Source of the DNA: Ehretia macrophylla
Lineage: Eukaryota; Streptophyta; Magnoliopsida; Boraginales; Ehretiaceae
DNA length: 64,000 nucleotides
Direction of reading: 5' to 3'
Assembly (NCBI GenBank): GCA_037974665.1
Contig: CM075768.1
Span: 64,631,816 to 64,695,815 of the forward strand
Part shown: positions 45,521 through 57,713 of the stretch, one piece after another
How the letters are laid out: each line of letters opens with the position of its first letter
How positions within the stretch are numbered: the stretch's first letter is position 1
Program-made: the position numbers and the translations under genes
Notes under the pieces: generated by a model
Seen by the model: the letters and a program-made list of their open reading frames with translations, nothing else
What the model was told of the DNA's origin: nothing
Database searches by the model: none

Positions 45521-46078
45521 ACTTTTCAATTTTTTTTGCTCCGGTTAGGGTTGCCAAGATACTTTATCCACCACATTTCTATTATCGAATCCCACAGCAC
45601 CTTGGGCAAGACAACTTTGCTTCACGTGGAGGCTGGGCCCGCAAACCGAGGGCGTAGGGCTTGTGACTAGGTCAACGTCGCTCCGGTGCCCATAAATTTT
45701 GATCCGTAAAGAGTTACTCTGCGCACAGCATACCGTTGGAAAGCTCTTCGAGAGCTCTACGATGGTGGCAGCAGGCTTGCTCGATTTGCCCTTTTTGGAG
45801 CCCAAAATTGAATGTTTTCATCAGTTTTGGGACACTGTTCTAGTTTTGCTATGTTTTTCCATTCTGTTTCGTACATCGTGAGCTTTTAAAAGGACCCCAC
45901 CCTTCCTCGCGTGACTTTAGAGGCCCCTACAACGCGTCGATATCTCGTCTTACGAGGATGCTGGGTTATTGAAGCGGATGGGTTGTCGTTAAGCCCATTG
46001 GGTCTTCTAAATGGGCCATCTCTCTAGGCTGGGACTGTGAACCGTTAACACCTAAAGAAATTGTTCCCTCAATAAGAT

Positions 46079-46197
46079 GGGTGCGATCATACCAGCCCTA
46101 ATGCACCGGATCCGATCAGAACTCCGAAGTTAAGCGTGCTTGGGCGAGAGTAGATCTAGGATGGGTGACCCCCTGCTAAGTCCTCGTGATGCATTCC
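46079..46197 (+). rRNA. 5S rRNA gene, copy 67 (hexamer position 2)
   Basis: Nine substitutions are seen (19A>C, 36C>G, 76T>A, 77A>T, 98G>C, 99G>T, 111T>A, 116C>T, 117C>T). It is the twin of copy 61 at 4064 bp, with the same AGATCT. It has T at -1. Confidence 0.94.
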
Positions 46198-46756
46198 CCT
46201 TTTCAATTTTTTTAGCTCCGGTTAGGGTTGCCAAGATATTTTATCCACCACATTTCTATTATCGAATCCCACGGCACCTTGGGCAAGACAACTTCGCTTC
46301 ACGTGGAGGCTAGGCTAGCAAACCGAGGGCGTAGGGCATGTGACCAGGTCTCCTTCGCTCCGGTGCCCATAACTTTTGATCCATAAGGAGTTACACGGCA
46401 AACAGCATACCGTTGGAAAGCTTTTCGAGAGCTCTACGACAGGGGTAGCAAGCTTGAATCTTGTACCCTTTTTTGAAGCCCAAAATCGAACGTTTTCATC
46501 AGTTTAGGGATACTTTTCTTTTTTAGCTCTGTTTTTTCGTCTCGGATCGTATGTCGTGAGCTGTTAAAAGGATGACAACCTTACTCACTAGACATTTAAG
46601 GGCCCTACAACGCGCCGATATCTCGTCTTGTGAGGATGCTGGGTTGTTGAAGCGGGTGGGTTGTCGTTAAGTCCATTAGGCCTTCTGAATGGGCCATCTC
46701 TCTAGGCTGGGACTGTGAACCGTTAACCCAAAAAGGAATTTTTCCCCCAACATGAT

Positions 46757-46875
46757 GGGTGCGATCATACTAGCACTAATGCACCGGATCCAATCATAAC
46801 TCCGAAGTTAAGCGTGCTTGGGCGAGAGTAGTAAAAGGATGGGTGAGCCCCTGGGAAGTCCTTGTGTTGCACCCC
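46757..46875 (+). rRNA. 5S rRNA gene, copy 68 (hexamer position 3)
   Basis: Seven substitutions are seen (15C>T, 36C>A, 41G>T, 78C>A, 79T>A, 91C>G, 107C>T). The leader reads CCCAAAAAGG, an A-run form in a TATA-like neighbourhood. It has T at -1. Confidence 0.95.
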
Positions 46876-47434
46876 CCTTTTCAATTTTTTTTGCTCCAGT
46901 TAGGGTTGCCAAGATACTTTATCCCCCACATTTCTATTATCGAATCCCATGGCACCTTGGGCAAGACAACTTCGCTTCACTTGGAGGTTGGGCCCGCAAA
47001 CCGAGGGCGTAGGGCTTGTAACCAGGTCTCTGTCGCTACGATGCCCTTAACTTTTGATCCGTAAGGAGTTACGCAGCACAGAGTATACTGTTGGAAAGCT
47101 CTTCGAGAGCTCTACGATGGGGGCAGCTAGCTTGCTGGCAATGTCCTTTTTGGAGGCCAAAATCGAATGTTTTCATCAATTTCGGGCCACTTTTCTAATT
47201 TTTGCTCTATTTTCCTGTCCCGAATCGAACGTCGTGAGTTGTTAAAAGGATGACAACGTTACTTGCGGGAAATTAGAGGGCCCTACAACACGTTGATATC
47301 CCGTCTTGCGAGTACGCTGCGTTGTTGAAGCGGATGGGTTGTCGTTAAGCCCATTGGGCCTTCTGAATTGGCCTTCTCTCTAGGCTGAGACTGTGAACCG
47401 TTAACACATAAAGGAAATGTTCCCTCAACATGAC

Positions 47435-47553
47435 GGGTGCGATCATACCAGCAATAATGCACCGGATCCGATCAGAACTCCGAAGTTGAGCGTGCTTGGG
47501 CGAGAGTAGTACTAGGATGGGTGACCCCTTAGGAAGTCCTCGTGTTGCACCCC
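47435..47553 (+). rRNA. 5S rRNA gene, copy 69 (hexamer position 4)
   Basis: Five substitutions are seen (20C>A, 36C>G, 54A>G, 95C>T, 97G>A). It also opens the ten-unit block that recurs from copy 79. Confidence 0.96.
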
Positions 47554-48106
47554 CCTTTTCAATTTTTTTGCTCCGGTTATGATTGCCAAGATACTTTATC
47601 CACCATATTTTATTATTGAATCGCATGGCACCTTGGGCAAGACAACTTCGCTTCACGTGGAGGCTGGGCCTAGAAACCGATGGCGTAGGGCTTGTGATCA
47701 TGTCTCCGTAGCTTCGGTGCCCATAACTTTTGATCTGTAAGGAGTTAAACGGCGCACAGCATACCGTTGGAAAGCTCTTCGAGAGCTCTATGATGGGGGC
47801 GGCTAGCATGCATCCTGTGCCCTTTTTGGAGCCAAAAATCAAACGTTTTCATCAGTTTCAGGCCACTTTTCTGATTTTTGCTCTGTTTTTCCGTCCCAGA
47901 TCGTAAGTCGTGAGTTGTTAAAAGGATGACAACCTTACTCGCGGGATATTAGAGGGCCCTACAATGCATCGATATCTCGTCTGGTGAGGATGATGGGTTA
48001 AGCGGATGTGTTGTCGTTAAGCCCATTGGGCCTTCTGAATGGGCCATCTCTCAAGGCTGGGACTGTGAACTGTTAACACATAAAGGAATTGTTCCCCCAA
48101 CATGAC

Positions 48107-48225
48107 GGGTGCGATCATACGAGCACTAATGCACCGGATCCGATCATAACTCCGAAGTTAAGCGTGCTTGAGCGAGAGTAGTACTAGGATGGGTGACCCC
48201 CTGGGAAGTCCTCGTGTTGCACCCC
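48107..48225 (+). rRNA. 5S rRNA gene, copy 70 (hexamer position 5)
   Basis: Four substitutions are seen (15C>G, 36C>G, 41G>T, 65G>A). Box A and box C are intact. The gene and spacer (CAATATCTTTTGC, TGTCCAT, CTTCCTCGTTCTACCC) match copy 80. Confidence 0.96.
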
Positions 48226-48446
48226 CCTTTTCAATATCTTTTGCTCCGGTTATGGTTGCCAAGATACTTTATCCACCACATTTCTATTATCGAATTCCAC
48301 GGCACCTTTGGCAAGACAACTTCGATTCACGTGGAAGCGGGGCTAGTAAACCGAGGGCGTCGGGCTTGTGACCAGGCCTCCTTCGCTCCGGTGTCCATCA
48401 CTTTTGATCCGTAAGGAGTTACGCGGCGCACAGCATACCGTTGGAA

Positions 48447-48461
48447 AGCTCTCCGAGAGCT
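48447..48461. repeat. Spacer palindrome AGCTCTC-C-GAGAGCT (representative)
   Basis: Two 7-bp arms are perfect reverse complements around one base. The palindrome lies about 340 bp after the start of copy 70 and is kept, intact or with one or two changes, in most spacers. One arm is lost exactly in the spacer after copy 60 (near 41694), consistent with slippage between its repeated AGCTCT parts. Its role is unknown. Confidence 0.65.
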
Positions 48462-48783
48462 CTACGACGAGGATAGCCAGCTTCCTCGTTCTACCCATTT
48501 TTGGAGCCCAAAATAGAACGTTTTCATTAGTTTCAGGTACTTTTCTTTTTCAGCTCTATTTTTCGGTCCCGGATTGTACGTCGTGAGCTGTTAAAAGGAC
48601 GACAACCTTACTCGTGGGAAATTAGAGGGCCCTACAATGCCTCGATATCTCGTCTTGTGAGGATGCTGGGTTGTTGAAGCGGATGGGTTATCGTTAAGCC
48701 CATTAGGCCTTCTGAATGGGCCATCTCTCTAGGCTGGGACTGTGAACCGTTAACACATAAAGGAATTGTGCCATCAACATGAC

Positions 48784-48902
48784 GGGTGCGATCATACCAG
48801 CACTAATGCACCGGATCCCATCAGAACTCCGAAGTTAAGCGTGCTTGGGCGAGAGTAGTACTAGGATAGGTGACCCCATGGGAAGTCCTCGTGTTGTACC
48901 CC
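48784..48902 (+). rRNA. 5S rRNA gene, copy 71 (hexamer position 6)
   Basis: Three substitutions are seen (85G>A, 95C>A, 114C>T). Positions 1-84 match consensus. 85G>A with 95C>A recurs in copies 81 and 82. Confidence 0.97.
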
Positions 48903-49463
48903 CATTTTAATTTTTTTTCCTCCAGTTAGGGTTGCCAAGATACTTTATCCACCACATTTTTATTATCGAATCCCACAGCACCTTGGGCAAGACAACTTCG
49001 ATTCACGTGGAGGTTGGGCCCTCCGCAAACCGAGGGCGTAAGGCTTGTGACCAGGTCTCTGTTGCTCCGGTGCCCATAACTTCTGATCCGTAAGGAGTTA
49101 CGTGGCGCACAGCATACCATTGGAAAGCACTTCGAGAGCTCTACGACGGGGGCAACTAGCTTCCTCGCTTTGCCCTTTTTGGAGCCCAATATCGAACGTT
49201 TTCATCAGTATCGATGCCACTTTTCTAATTTTGCTATGTTTTTCCGTCCCGTATCGTACGTCGTGAGCTGTTAAAAGAATGACGACCTTACTCGCGGGAC
49301 ATTAGAGGACCCTACAACGTGTCGATATCTAGTCTTGCGAGGATGTTGGGTTGTTGAAGTGGATGGGTTGTCGTTAAGCCCATTGGGCCTTCTGAATGGG
49401 CTATCACTCTAGGCTGGGACTGTGAACCGTTAACACATAAAGGAAATGGGCCAGCAACATGAC

Positions 49464-49582
49464 GGGTGCGATCATACCAACACTAATGCACCGGATCCCA
49501 TCAGAACTCCGAAGATAAGCATCCTTGGGCGAGAGTAGTACTAGGATGGGTGATCCTCTGGGTAGTCCACGTGTTGCAACCC
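49464..49582 (+). rRNA. 5S rRNA gene, copy 72
   Basis: Nine substitutions are seen (17G>A, 52T>A, 58G>A, 60G>C, 91C>T, 94C>T, 100A>T, 106T>A, 116C>A). Three lie in box A. 52T>A with 58G>A recurs in copy 83, as does the GGAAATGGGCC leader. Confidence 0.94.
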
Positions 49583-50138
49583 CTTTTCAATTTTTTTTGC
49601 TCCGGGTAAGGTTGCCAAGATACTTTACCCACCACATTTCTATTATCGAATCCCACGGCACCTTGGGCAAGACAACTTCGCTTCACGTGGAGGCGAGGCT
49701 AGCAAACGAAGGGCGTAGCGCTTGTGACCAGGTCTCCTTCGCTCCGGTGCCCATAACTTTTGATCCGTAAGGGGTTACGCGGCGCACAACATACCGTTGG
49801 AAAGCTCTCCGAGAGCTCTACGACGGCGGTAGCCATCTGGCTCGTTGTGCCCTTTTTTAGAACCCAAAATCGAATGTTTTCATTAATTTCGGGCCACTTT
49901 TCTTTTTTAGCTCTATTTTTTCGTCCCGGATTGTACGTCGTGAGCTGTTAAAAGGACGAAAACCTTTCTCGCGGGACATTAGAGGGCCCTGCAACGCGTC
50001 GATATCTCATCTTGCGAGGATGCTGGGTTGTTGAAGCGGATGGGTTGTCGTTAACCCATTGGGCCTTCTGAATGGGCCATCTCTTTAGGCTGGGATGTGA
50101 ACCGTTAACACATAAAGGAATTGTTCCCACAACATGAC

Positions 50139-50257
50139 GGGTTTGATCATACCAGCACTAATGCACCGGATCCGATCAGAACTCGAAAGTTAAGCGTGCT
50201 TGGGCGAGAGTAGTACTAGGATGGATGACCCCCTGGGAAGTCGTCATGTTGTACCCC
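50139..50257 (+). rRNA. 5S rRNA gene, copy 73
   Basis: Nine substitutions are seen (5G>T, 6C>T, 36C>G, 47C>G, 48G>A, 87G>A, 105C>G, 108G>A, 114C>T). The 87, 105 and 108 changes recur in copy 84. Confidence 0.94.
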
Positions 50258-50816
50258 CTTTTTCAATTTTTTTTGCCCCGGTTAGGGTTCCCAAGAGACT
50301 TTATCCACCACATTTCTATTATCAAATCCCACTACACATTGGACAAGACAACTTCACTTCACGTGGAGGGTGGGTCCGCAAACCGAGGGCGTAGGGCTTG
50401 TGACCAGGTTACCGTCGCTCCAATACCCATAACTTTTGATCCGTAAGGAGTTACGCGGCGCACAGCATACCGTTGGAAAGATCTTCAAGAGCTCTACGAT
50501 GGTGGCAACAAGCTTGCTCGCTGTGCCATTTTTGGACCCCAAAATTGAACGTTTTCATCAGTTTCGGGCCAATTTTCATGTTTTTGTAATGTTTTTTCAT
50601 CCTGGATTGTACATCGTGAGCAGCGAAAAGGACGACAACCGAACTCGTGATACATTAGATGGCCCTGTAATGCGTCGATATCACGTCTTGCGAGAATGCT
50701 GCGTTGTTGATGCAGATGTGTTGTTGTTAAGCCCATTGGGCCTTTTGAATGGGCCATCTCTCTAGGCTGGGACTGTGAACCGTTAACACATAAAGGAATT
50801 GTACCATCAACATGAT

Positions 50817-50935
50817 GGGTGCGATCATACCAGCAGTAATGCACCGGATCTGATCAGAACTCCGAACTTAAGCGTGCTTGGGCGAGAGTAGTACTAGGAT
50901 GGGTGACCCCCTGGGAAATCCTCGTGTTGCATCCC
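50817..50935 (+). rRNA. 5S rRNA gene, copy 74
   Basis: Six substitutions are seen (20C>G, 35C>T, 36C>G, 51G>C, 102G>A, 116C>T). 20, 36, 102 and 116 recur in copy 85. Box C is intact. It has T at -1. Confidence 0.95.
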
Positions 50936-51493
50936 CCTTTTAAATTTTTTTTCCTCCGGTTAGGGTTGCCAAGATACTTTATCCACCACATTTCTATTAT
51001 CTAATCCCACGGCACCTTGGGCAAGACAACTTCGCTTCATGTGGAGGTTGGGCCAGCAAATTGAGGGCGTAGAGCTTATGACCAAGTCTCTTTCGCTCCG
51101 GTGCCCATAACTTTTGATCTGTAAGGAGTTACGCGGAGCAAAGCATACCGTTGGAAAGCTCTTCGAGAGCTCTAGGACGGGGGCAGCTAGCTTGATCGTT
51201 GTGCCCTTTTTTGAGCCCAAAATCGAACGTTTTCATCAGTTTTAGCCAACTTTTCTGATTTTTGCTCTATTTTTCCGTCCTGGATCGTACGTCGTGAGGT
51301 GTTAAAAGGATGACAGCCTTACTCGTTGGAAATTAGAGGGCCCTACAATGCGTTGTTATATCGTCTTGCGAGGATGCTGGGTTGTTGAAGCGGATGGGTT
51401 GTCGTTAAGCCCATTGGGCCTTCTTAATGGGCCATCTCTCTAGGCTGGGACTGTGAACTGTTAACACATAAATGATTGTGCCATCAACATGAC

Positions 51494-51612
51494 GGGTGCG
51501 ATCATACCAGCACTAATGCACCGAATCCCATCAGAACTCCGAAATTAAGAGTGCTTGGGTGAGAGTAGTACTAGGATGGGTGACCCTCAAGGAAGTCCTC
51601 GTGTTGCACCCC
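51494..51612 (+). rRNA. 5S rRNA gene, copy 75
   Basis: Seven substitutions are seen (31G>A, 51G>A, 57C>A, 67C>T, 94C>T, 96T>A, 97G>A). Box C is altered at its end. The leader lost bases (ATAAATGATT). Confidence 0.95.
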
Positions 51613-52170
51613 CTTTTAAATTTTTTTTGCTCCGGTTAGGGTTGCCAAGATACATTATCCACCACATTTCTATTATCGATTCCCACGGTACCTTGGGCAA
51701 GACAACTTCGCTTCACGTGGAGGCCGGGCCCGTAAACCGAGGGCGTAGGGCTTGTGAGCAGGTCTCCGTCGCTCCGACGCCCATAACTTTTGATCCGTCA
51801 GGAGTTACACGAAGCAAAGCCTACAATTGAAAAGCTGTCCGAGAGCTCTACGACAGCAACAGCCAGCGTGCTTGCTGTGCCCTTTTTTGGAGTCCAAAAT
51901 CGAACGTTTTCTTCAGTTTCAGGCCATTTTTCTAATTTAGCTCTGTTTTTCCGTCCCGGATCGTACGTCGTGAGCTGTTAAAAGGATGACAACCTTATTC
52001 GCGAGACACTAGTAGGCCCTACAACGCGTCGATATCTCGTCTTGTGAGGATGCTAGGTTGTTGAAGCGGATGGGTTGTCGTTAAGCCCATTAGGCCTTCT
52101 TAATGGGCTATCTCTCTAGGCTGCGACTGTGAACCGTTAACACATAAAGGAATTGGGCTATCAATATGAC

Positions 52171-52289
52171 AGGTGCGATCATACCAGCACTAATGCACCG
52201 GATCCCATCAGAACTCCGAAGTTAAGCGTGCTTGGGCGAGAGTAGTAGTAGGATGGGTGACCCCCTGGGAAGTCCTCGTGTTGCACCCC
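52171..52289 (+). rRNA. 5S rRNA gene, copy 76 (near consensus)
   Basis: Only two substitutions are seen (1G>A, 78C>G). All control boxes match consensus, the leader is TATA-like and C is at -1. It is a good candidate for an active gene. Confidence 0.98.
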
Positions 52290-52850
52290 CCCTTTTAAAT
52301 TTTTTTGTCCTCTGGTTAGGGTTGCCAAGATACTTTATCCACCACATTTCTATTATCGAATCCCACGGCACCTTGGGCAAGACAACTTCGCTTCACGTGG
52401 AGGTTGGGCGAGCAAACCGAGGGCGTTGGGCTTGTGACCAGGTCTCTTTCGCTCTGGTGCCCATAATTCTTGATCCGTAAGGAGTTACGCAGAGCAAAGC
52501 ATACCGTTGGAAAGCTCTCCGAGAGCTCTACGACGGCGGCAGCCAGCGTGCTCGCTTTGCCCGTTTTTGGAGCCCAAAATCGAACATTTTCATCCGTTTC
52601 GGACCACTTTTCTAATTTAGCTCTGTTTTTTCGTCCTGGATCGTACGTCGTGAGCTGTTAAATGGACAACAACCTTACTCGCGGGAAATTAGAGGGCCTT
52701 ACAACGCGTCGATATCTTATCTTACGAGGATGCTGGGTTGTTGAAGTGGATGGGTTGTCGTTAAGCCCATTGGGCCTTCTTAATGGGCTATCTCTCTAGG
52801 CTGGGTCTGTGAACCATTAACACATAAAGGAATTGGGCCATCAACATGAC

Positions 52851-52969
52851 GGGTGCGTTCATACCAGCACTAATGCACCGGATCCCATCAGAACTCCAAA
52901 GTTAAGCATGCTGGGGCGAGAGTACTACTAGGATGGATGACCCCCTGGGAAGTCCTCGTGTTACACCCC
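52851..52969 (+). rRNA. 5S rRNA gene, copy 77
   Basis: Seven substitutions are seen (8A>T, 48G>A, 58G>A, 63T>G, 75G>C, 87G>A, 113G>A). 8, 48, 63, 75 and 87 recur in copy 87, 6777 bp on. Confidence 0.95.
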
Positions 52970-53528
52970 CATTTTCAATTTTTTTTGCTCCGATTAGGGT
53001 TGCCGAGATTCTTTATCCACCACATTTCTATTATTGAATCCCACAGACCTTTGGGCAAGACAACTTCGCTTCAAGTGGCGGTGGGGCTAGCAAACCGAGG
53101 GCGTCGGGCTTGTGACCAGGTCTCATTCGCTCCGGTGCCCATAACTTTTGATCCGTAAGGAGATACGCGGCACACAGCATACCGTTGGAAAGCTCTCCGA
53201 GAGCTCTACAACGAGGAAAGCCAACTTGCTCATTCTACCCATTTTTTGAGCCCAAAATCGAACATTTTCATCAGTTTCGGGCCACTTTTCTTTTTCAACT
53301 CTGTTTTTCCGTCCCGGATAGTACGTCGTCAGCTGTTAAAAAGATGACAACCTTACTCGCAGGACATTAGAGGGCCCTACAACACATCGATATCTCGTCT
53401 TGTGAAGATGCTGGGTCGTTGAAGCGGATGGGTTGTCGTTAAGCCCATTGGGCCTTTTGAATGGGCCATCTCTCTAGGCTGGGACTGTGAATCGTAAACA
53501 CATAAAGGAATTCTTCCAGCAACTTGAC

Positions 53529-53647
53529 AAGTGCAATCATACCGGCATTAATGCACCAGATCCTATCAGAAGTCCGAAGTTAAGTGTGCTTGGGTGAGAG
53601 TAGTACTAGGATGGGTGACCCCCTGGGATGTCCTCGTGTTGCACCCC
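53529..53647 (+). rRNA. 5S rRNA gene, copy 78 (diverged)
   Basis: Eleven substitutions are seen (1G>A, 2G>A, 7G>A, 16A>G, 20C>T, 30G>A, 36C>T, 44C>G, 57C>T, 67C>T, 101A>T). Box C is intact but the 5' helix is weakened. The ATTCTTCC leader is shared with copy 88. Confidence 0.92.
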
Positions 53648-54204
53648 ACTTTTCAAGTTTTGTTGCTCCGGTTAGGGTTGCCAAGATACTTTATGCACCA
53701 CATATCTATTATCAAACCCATTGCACCTTGGGCAAGACAACTTCATTTCACGTGGAGGCTGGGTCCGCAAACCGAGGGCCTAGGGCTTGTGACCAGGTCT
53801 CCGTCGCTCCGGTGACCATAATTTTTGATCCGTAAGGCGTTACGCAGCGCACAGTATACCTTTGGAAAGCTCTCCGAGAGCTCTACGATTGGGGCAGCTA
53901 GCTTGCTCGTTGTGCCCTTTTTGGAGCCCAAAATTGAACGTTTTCATCAGTTTTGGGACACTTTTCTGATTTTGCTATATTTTTGGGTCCCGGATCGTAC
54001 GTTGTGAGCTGTTAAAAGGACGACAACCTTACTCGCGTGACATTAGAGGGCCCTACAATGCATCGGTATCTCGTCTTGCGAGGATGCTGGGTTGTTGAAG
54101 CGGATGGGTTGTCGTTAATCCCTTTGGGCCTTCTGAATGGTCCATCTCTCTAGGCTGGGACTGTGAACCGTTAACACATAAAGGAATTGTACCCTCAACA
54201 TGAT

Positions 54205-54323
54205 GGGCGCGATATTACCATAACTAATGCACTGGATCCAATCAGAACTACGAAGTTAAGCGTGCTTGGGTGGGAGTAGTACTTGGATGGGTGACCCCCT
54301 GGGATTTCCTCGTGTTGCATCCC
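54205..54323 (+). rRNA. 5S rRNA gene, copy 79 (strongly diverged, likely pseudogene)
   Basis: Fourteen substitutions are seen: 4T>C, 10C>A, 11A>T, 17G>T, 18C>A, 29C>T, 36C>A, 46C>A, 67C>T, 69A>G, 80A>T, 101A>T, 102G>T and 116C>T. Helix I, loop A and IE are all affected. The spacer is of the copy 63/69 type. It has T at -1. Confidence 0.88.
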
Positions 54324-54881
54324 CCTTTTCAATTTTTTTTGCTCCGGTTAGGGTTGCCAATATACTTTATCAACCACATTTCTATTATCGAATACAACGG
54401 CACCTTGGGCAAGACAATTTCGCTTCACGTGGAGGCTGGGCCTGGAAACCGATGGCGTAGGGCTTATGACCATGTCTCCGTAGCTCCGGTGCCCATAACT
54501 TTTGATCCGTAAGGAGTTTCGCGGTGCACAGCATACCGTTGGAAAGCTCTTCGAGAGCTCAAAGATGGGGGCAGCTAGCTTGCTCTCTGTGCCCTTTTTG
54601 GAGCCAAAAATCAAACGATTTTATCAGTTTCGGGACACTTTTCTAATTTTGCTATGTTTTTCCATCCCGTATCGTACGTCGTGAGCTATTAAAATGATGA
54701 CAACCTTACTCGCGTGACATTAGAGGGCCCTACAATGCGTCGATATCTCATCTTGCGAGGATGCTGGGTTGTTGAAGCAGATGGGTTGCCGTTAAGCCCA
54801 TTGGGCCTTCTGAATGGGATATCTCCCTAGGCTGGGACTGTGAACCGTTAACACATAAAGAAATTGTTCCCCCAACATGAC

Positions 54882-55000
54882 GGGTGCGATCAAACTAGCA
54901 CTAATGCACCGGATCCGTTCATAACTCCGAAGTTAAGCATGCTTGGCCGAGAGTAGTACTAGGATGGGTGACCCCCTGGGAAGTCCTCGTGTTGCACCCC
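54882..55000 (+). rRNA. 5S rRNA gene, copy 80
   Basis: Seven substitutions are seen (12T>A, 15C>T, 36C>G, 37A>T, 41G>T, 58G>A, 66G>C). It is the counterpart of copy 70 at 6775 bp. Box C and the 3' end are intact. Confidence 0.95.
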
Positions 55001-55558
55001 CCTTTTCAATATCTTTTGCTCCGGTTAGGGTTGCCAAGATACTTTATCCACCACATTTCTATTATCGAATCCCACGGCACCTTGGGCAAGACAACATCGC
55101 TTCACGTGGAGGTGGGGCTAGTAAACCGAGGGCGTCGGGCCTGTGACCAGGCCTCCTTCGCTCCGGTGTCCATAACTTTTGATCCGTAAGGAGTTACGTG
55201 GCGCACAACATATCGTTGGAAAACTCTCCGAGAGCTCTACGACGGGGATAGCCAGCTTCCTCGTTCTACCCATTTTTGGAGCCCAAAATCGAACGTTTTC
55301 ATCAGTTTCGGGCACTTTTCTTTTTCAGCTCTGTTTTTCTGTCCCGGATTGTATGTCGTGAGCTATTAAAAGGATGACAACCTTACTCGCGGGACATTAG
55401 AGGGCCCTACAACGCGTCGATATCTCGTCTTGAGACGATGCTGGGTTGTTGAAGCGGATGGGTTGTCGTTAAGCCCATTGGGCCTTCAGAATGGGCCTTC
55501 ACTCTAGGCTGGGACTGTGAACCGTTAACACATAAAGGAATTGTGCCCTCAACATGTC

Positions 55559-55677
55559 GGGTGCGATCATACCAGCACTAATGCCCCGGATCCCATCAGA
55601 ACTCCGAAGTTAAGCATGCTTGGGCGAGAGTAGTGCTAGGATAGGTGACCCCATGGGAAGTCCTCGTGTTGCACCCC
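55559..55677 (+). rRNA. 5S rRNA gene, copy 81
   Basis: Five substitutions are seen (27A>C, 58G>A, 77A>G, 85G>A, 95C>A). Copies 81 and 82 are both of the copy 71 type, which suggests that one unit was duplicated here. Confidence 0.96.
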
Positions 55678-56237
55678 CATTTTAATTTTTTTTCCTCCAG
55701 TTAGGGTTGCCAAGATACTTTATCCACCACATTTTTATTATCGAATCCCACGGCACCTTGGTCAAGACAACTTCGATTCACGGGGAGGGTGGGCCCTCAG
55801 CAAACCGAGGGTGTAAGGCTTGTGACCAGGTGTCCGTCGCTCCGGTGCCCATAACTTCTGATCCGTAAGGAGTTACGTGGCGCACAGCATACCGTTGGAA
55901 AGCACTTCGAGAGCTCTACGACGGGGGCAACTAGCTTCCTCGCTTTGCCCTTTTTGGAGTCCAAAATCGAACGTTTTCATAAGTATCGAGCAATTTTTCT
56001 AATTTTGATATGTTTTTGCATCCCGTATCGTACGTCGTGAGCTGTTAAAAGAATGACGACCTTACTCACGGGACATTAGGGGGCCCTACAACGCGTCGAT
56101 ATCTCGTCTTGCTAGGATGTTGGGTTGTTGAAGCAGATGGGTTATCGTTAAGCCCATTGGGCCTTTTGAATGAGCCATCTCTCTAGGCTGGGACTGTGAA
56201 CCATTAACACATAATGGAATCGTGCCCTTAACAAGAC

Positions 56238-56356
56238 GAGTGCTATCATACCAGCACTAATGCACTAGATCCCATCAGAACTCCGAAGTTAAGCATGCTT
56301 GGGCGAGAGTAGTACTAGGATAGGTGACCCCATGGGAAGTCCTCGTGTTGCACCCT
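56238..56356 (+). rRNA. 5S rRNA gene, copy 82
   Basis: Eight substitutions are seen (2G>A, 7G>T, 29C>T, 30G>A, 58G>A, 85G>A, 95C>A, 119C>T). The spacer, including GGATGTTGGG and the GGAAATGGGCC leader of the next copy, matches the unit after copy 71. Confidence 0.95.
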
Positions 56357-56917
56357 CATTTTCAATTTTTTTTGCTCCAGTTAGGGTTTCCAAGATACTT
56401 TATCCACCACATTTCTATTATCGGATCCCACGGCACCTTGGGAAAGACAATTTCGCTGCACGTGGAGGTTGGGCCCTCCGCAAATCGAGGGCGTAAGGCT
56501 TGTGACCAGGTCTCCGTCGCTCCGGTGCCCATAGCTTCGGATCCGTAAGGAGTTACGTGGCGCACACCATACCATTGGAAAGCACTTCGAGAGTTCTATG
56601 ACGGGGGAAACTAGCTTCCTCGATTTGCCCTTTTTGGAGCCCAAAATCAAACGTTTTCATCAGTATCGAGCCACTTTTCTAATTTTCCTATGTTTTTTCG
56701 TCCCGTATCCTACGTCGTGAGCTGTTAAAAGAATGACGACCTTACTCGCGGGGCATTAGAGCACCCTACAACGTGTCGATATCTCGTCTTGCGAGGATGT
56801 TGGGTTGTTGAAGTGGATGGGTTGTCGTTAAGCCCATTGGGCCTTCTGAATGGGCTATCACTCTAGGCTGGGACTGTGAACCGTTAACACATAAAGGAAA
56901 TGGGCCATCAACATGAT

Positions 56918-57036
56918 GGGTACGATCATACAAGCACTAATGCACCGGATCCCACCAGAACTCCGAAGATAAGCATGCTTGGGCAAGAGTAGTACTAGGA
57001 TGGGTGGCCCCCTGGGAAGTCCTCGTGTTGCACCCC
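56918..57036 (+). rRNA. 5S rRNA gene, copy 83
   Basis: Seven substitutions are seen (5G>A, 15C>A, 38T>C, 52T>A, 58G>A, 68G>A, 90A>G). It is the counterpart of copy 72. It has T at -1. Confidence 0.95.
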
Positions 57037-57594
57037 CCTTTTCAATTTTTTTTGCTCCGGTTAGGGTTTCCAAGATACTTTATCCACCACATTTCTATTA
57101 TCGAATCCCATAGCACCTTGGGCAAGACATCTTCGCTTCACGTGGAGGCGGGGCTAGTAAACCAAGGGCGTAGCGCTTGTGACCAGGTCTCATTCGCTCC
57201 GGGGCCCATAACTTTTTATCCGTAAGGGGTTACACGGCGCACAGCATACCGTTGGAAAGCTCTCCGAGAGCTCTACGATAGGGGTAGCCATCTGGCTCGT
57301 TGTGCCCTTTTTTGGAACCCAAAATCGAACGGTTTCATTAGTTTCGGTTAACTTTTCTTTTTTAGCTCTATTTTTTCGTCCCGGATTGTACGTCATGAGC
57401 TATTAAAAGGACGACAACCTTGCTCGCGGGACATTAGAGGGCCCTACAATGCGTCGATATCTCATCTTGCGAGGATGCTGGGTTGTTGAAGCAGATGGGT
57501 TGTCGTTAACCCATTGGGCCTTCTGAATGGGCCATCTCTTTAGGCTGGGACTGTGAACCGTTAACACATAAAGGAATTGTTCCCTCAACATGAC

Positions 57595-57713
57595 GGGTGT
57601 GATCATACCAGCACCAATGCACCGGATCCGATCAGAACTCTAAAGTTAAGCGTGCTTGGGCGAGAGCAGTACTAGGATGGATGACCCCCTGGGAAGACGT
57701 CATGTTGCACCCC
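57595..57713 (+). rRNA. 5S rRNA gene, copy 84
   Basis: Ten substitutions are seen (6C>T, 21T>C, 36C>G, 47C>T, 48G>A, 73T>C, 87G>A, 103T>A, 105C>G, 108G>A). It is the counterpart of copy 73. Confidence 0.94.

Larger units (their letters stand above)
41349..49463 (+). repeat. Tandem six-unit duplication, copies 60-65 and 66-71
   Basis: The units correspond in order: 60/66 (spacer), 61/67 (AGATCT in the gene), 62/68 (CATAACTCC), 63/69 (CATGTCTCCGTAGC), 64/70 (GGGCGTCGGGC) and 65/71 (insertion in GGGCCC..CGC). The offsets are 4053-4066 bp. Confidence 0.8.
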
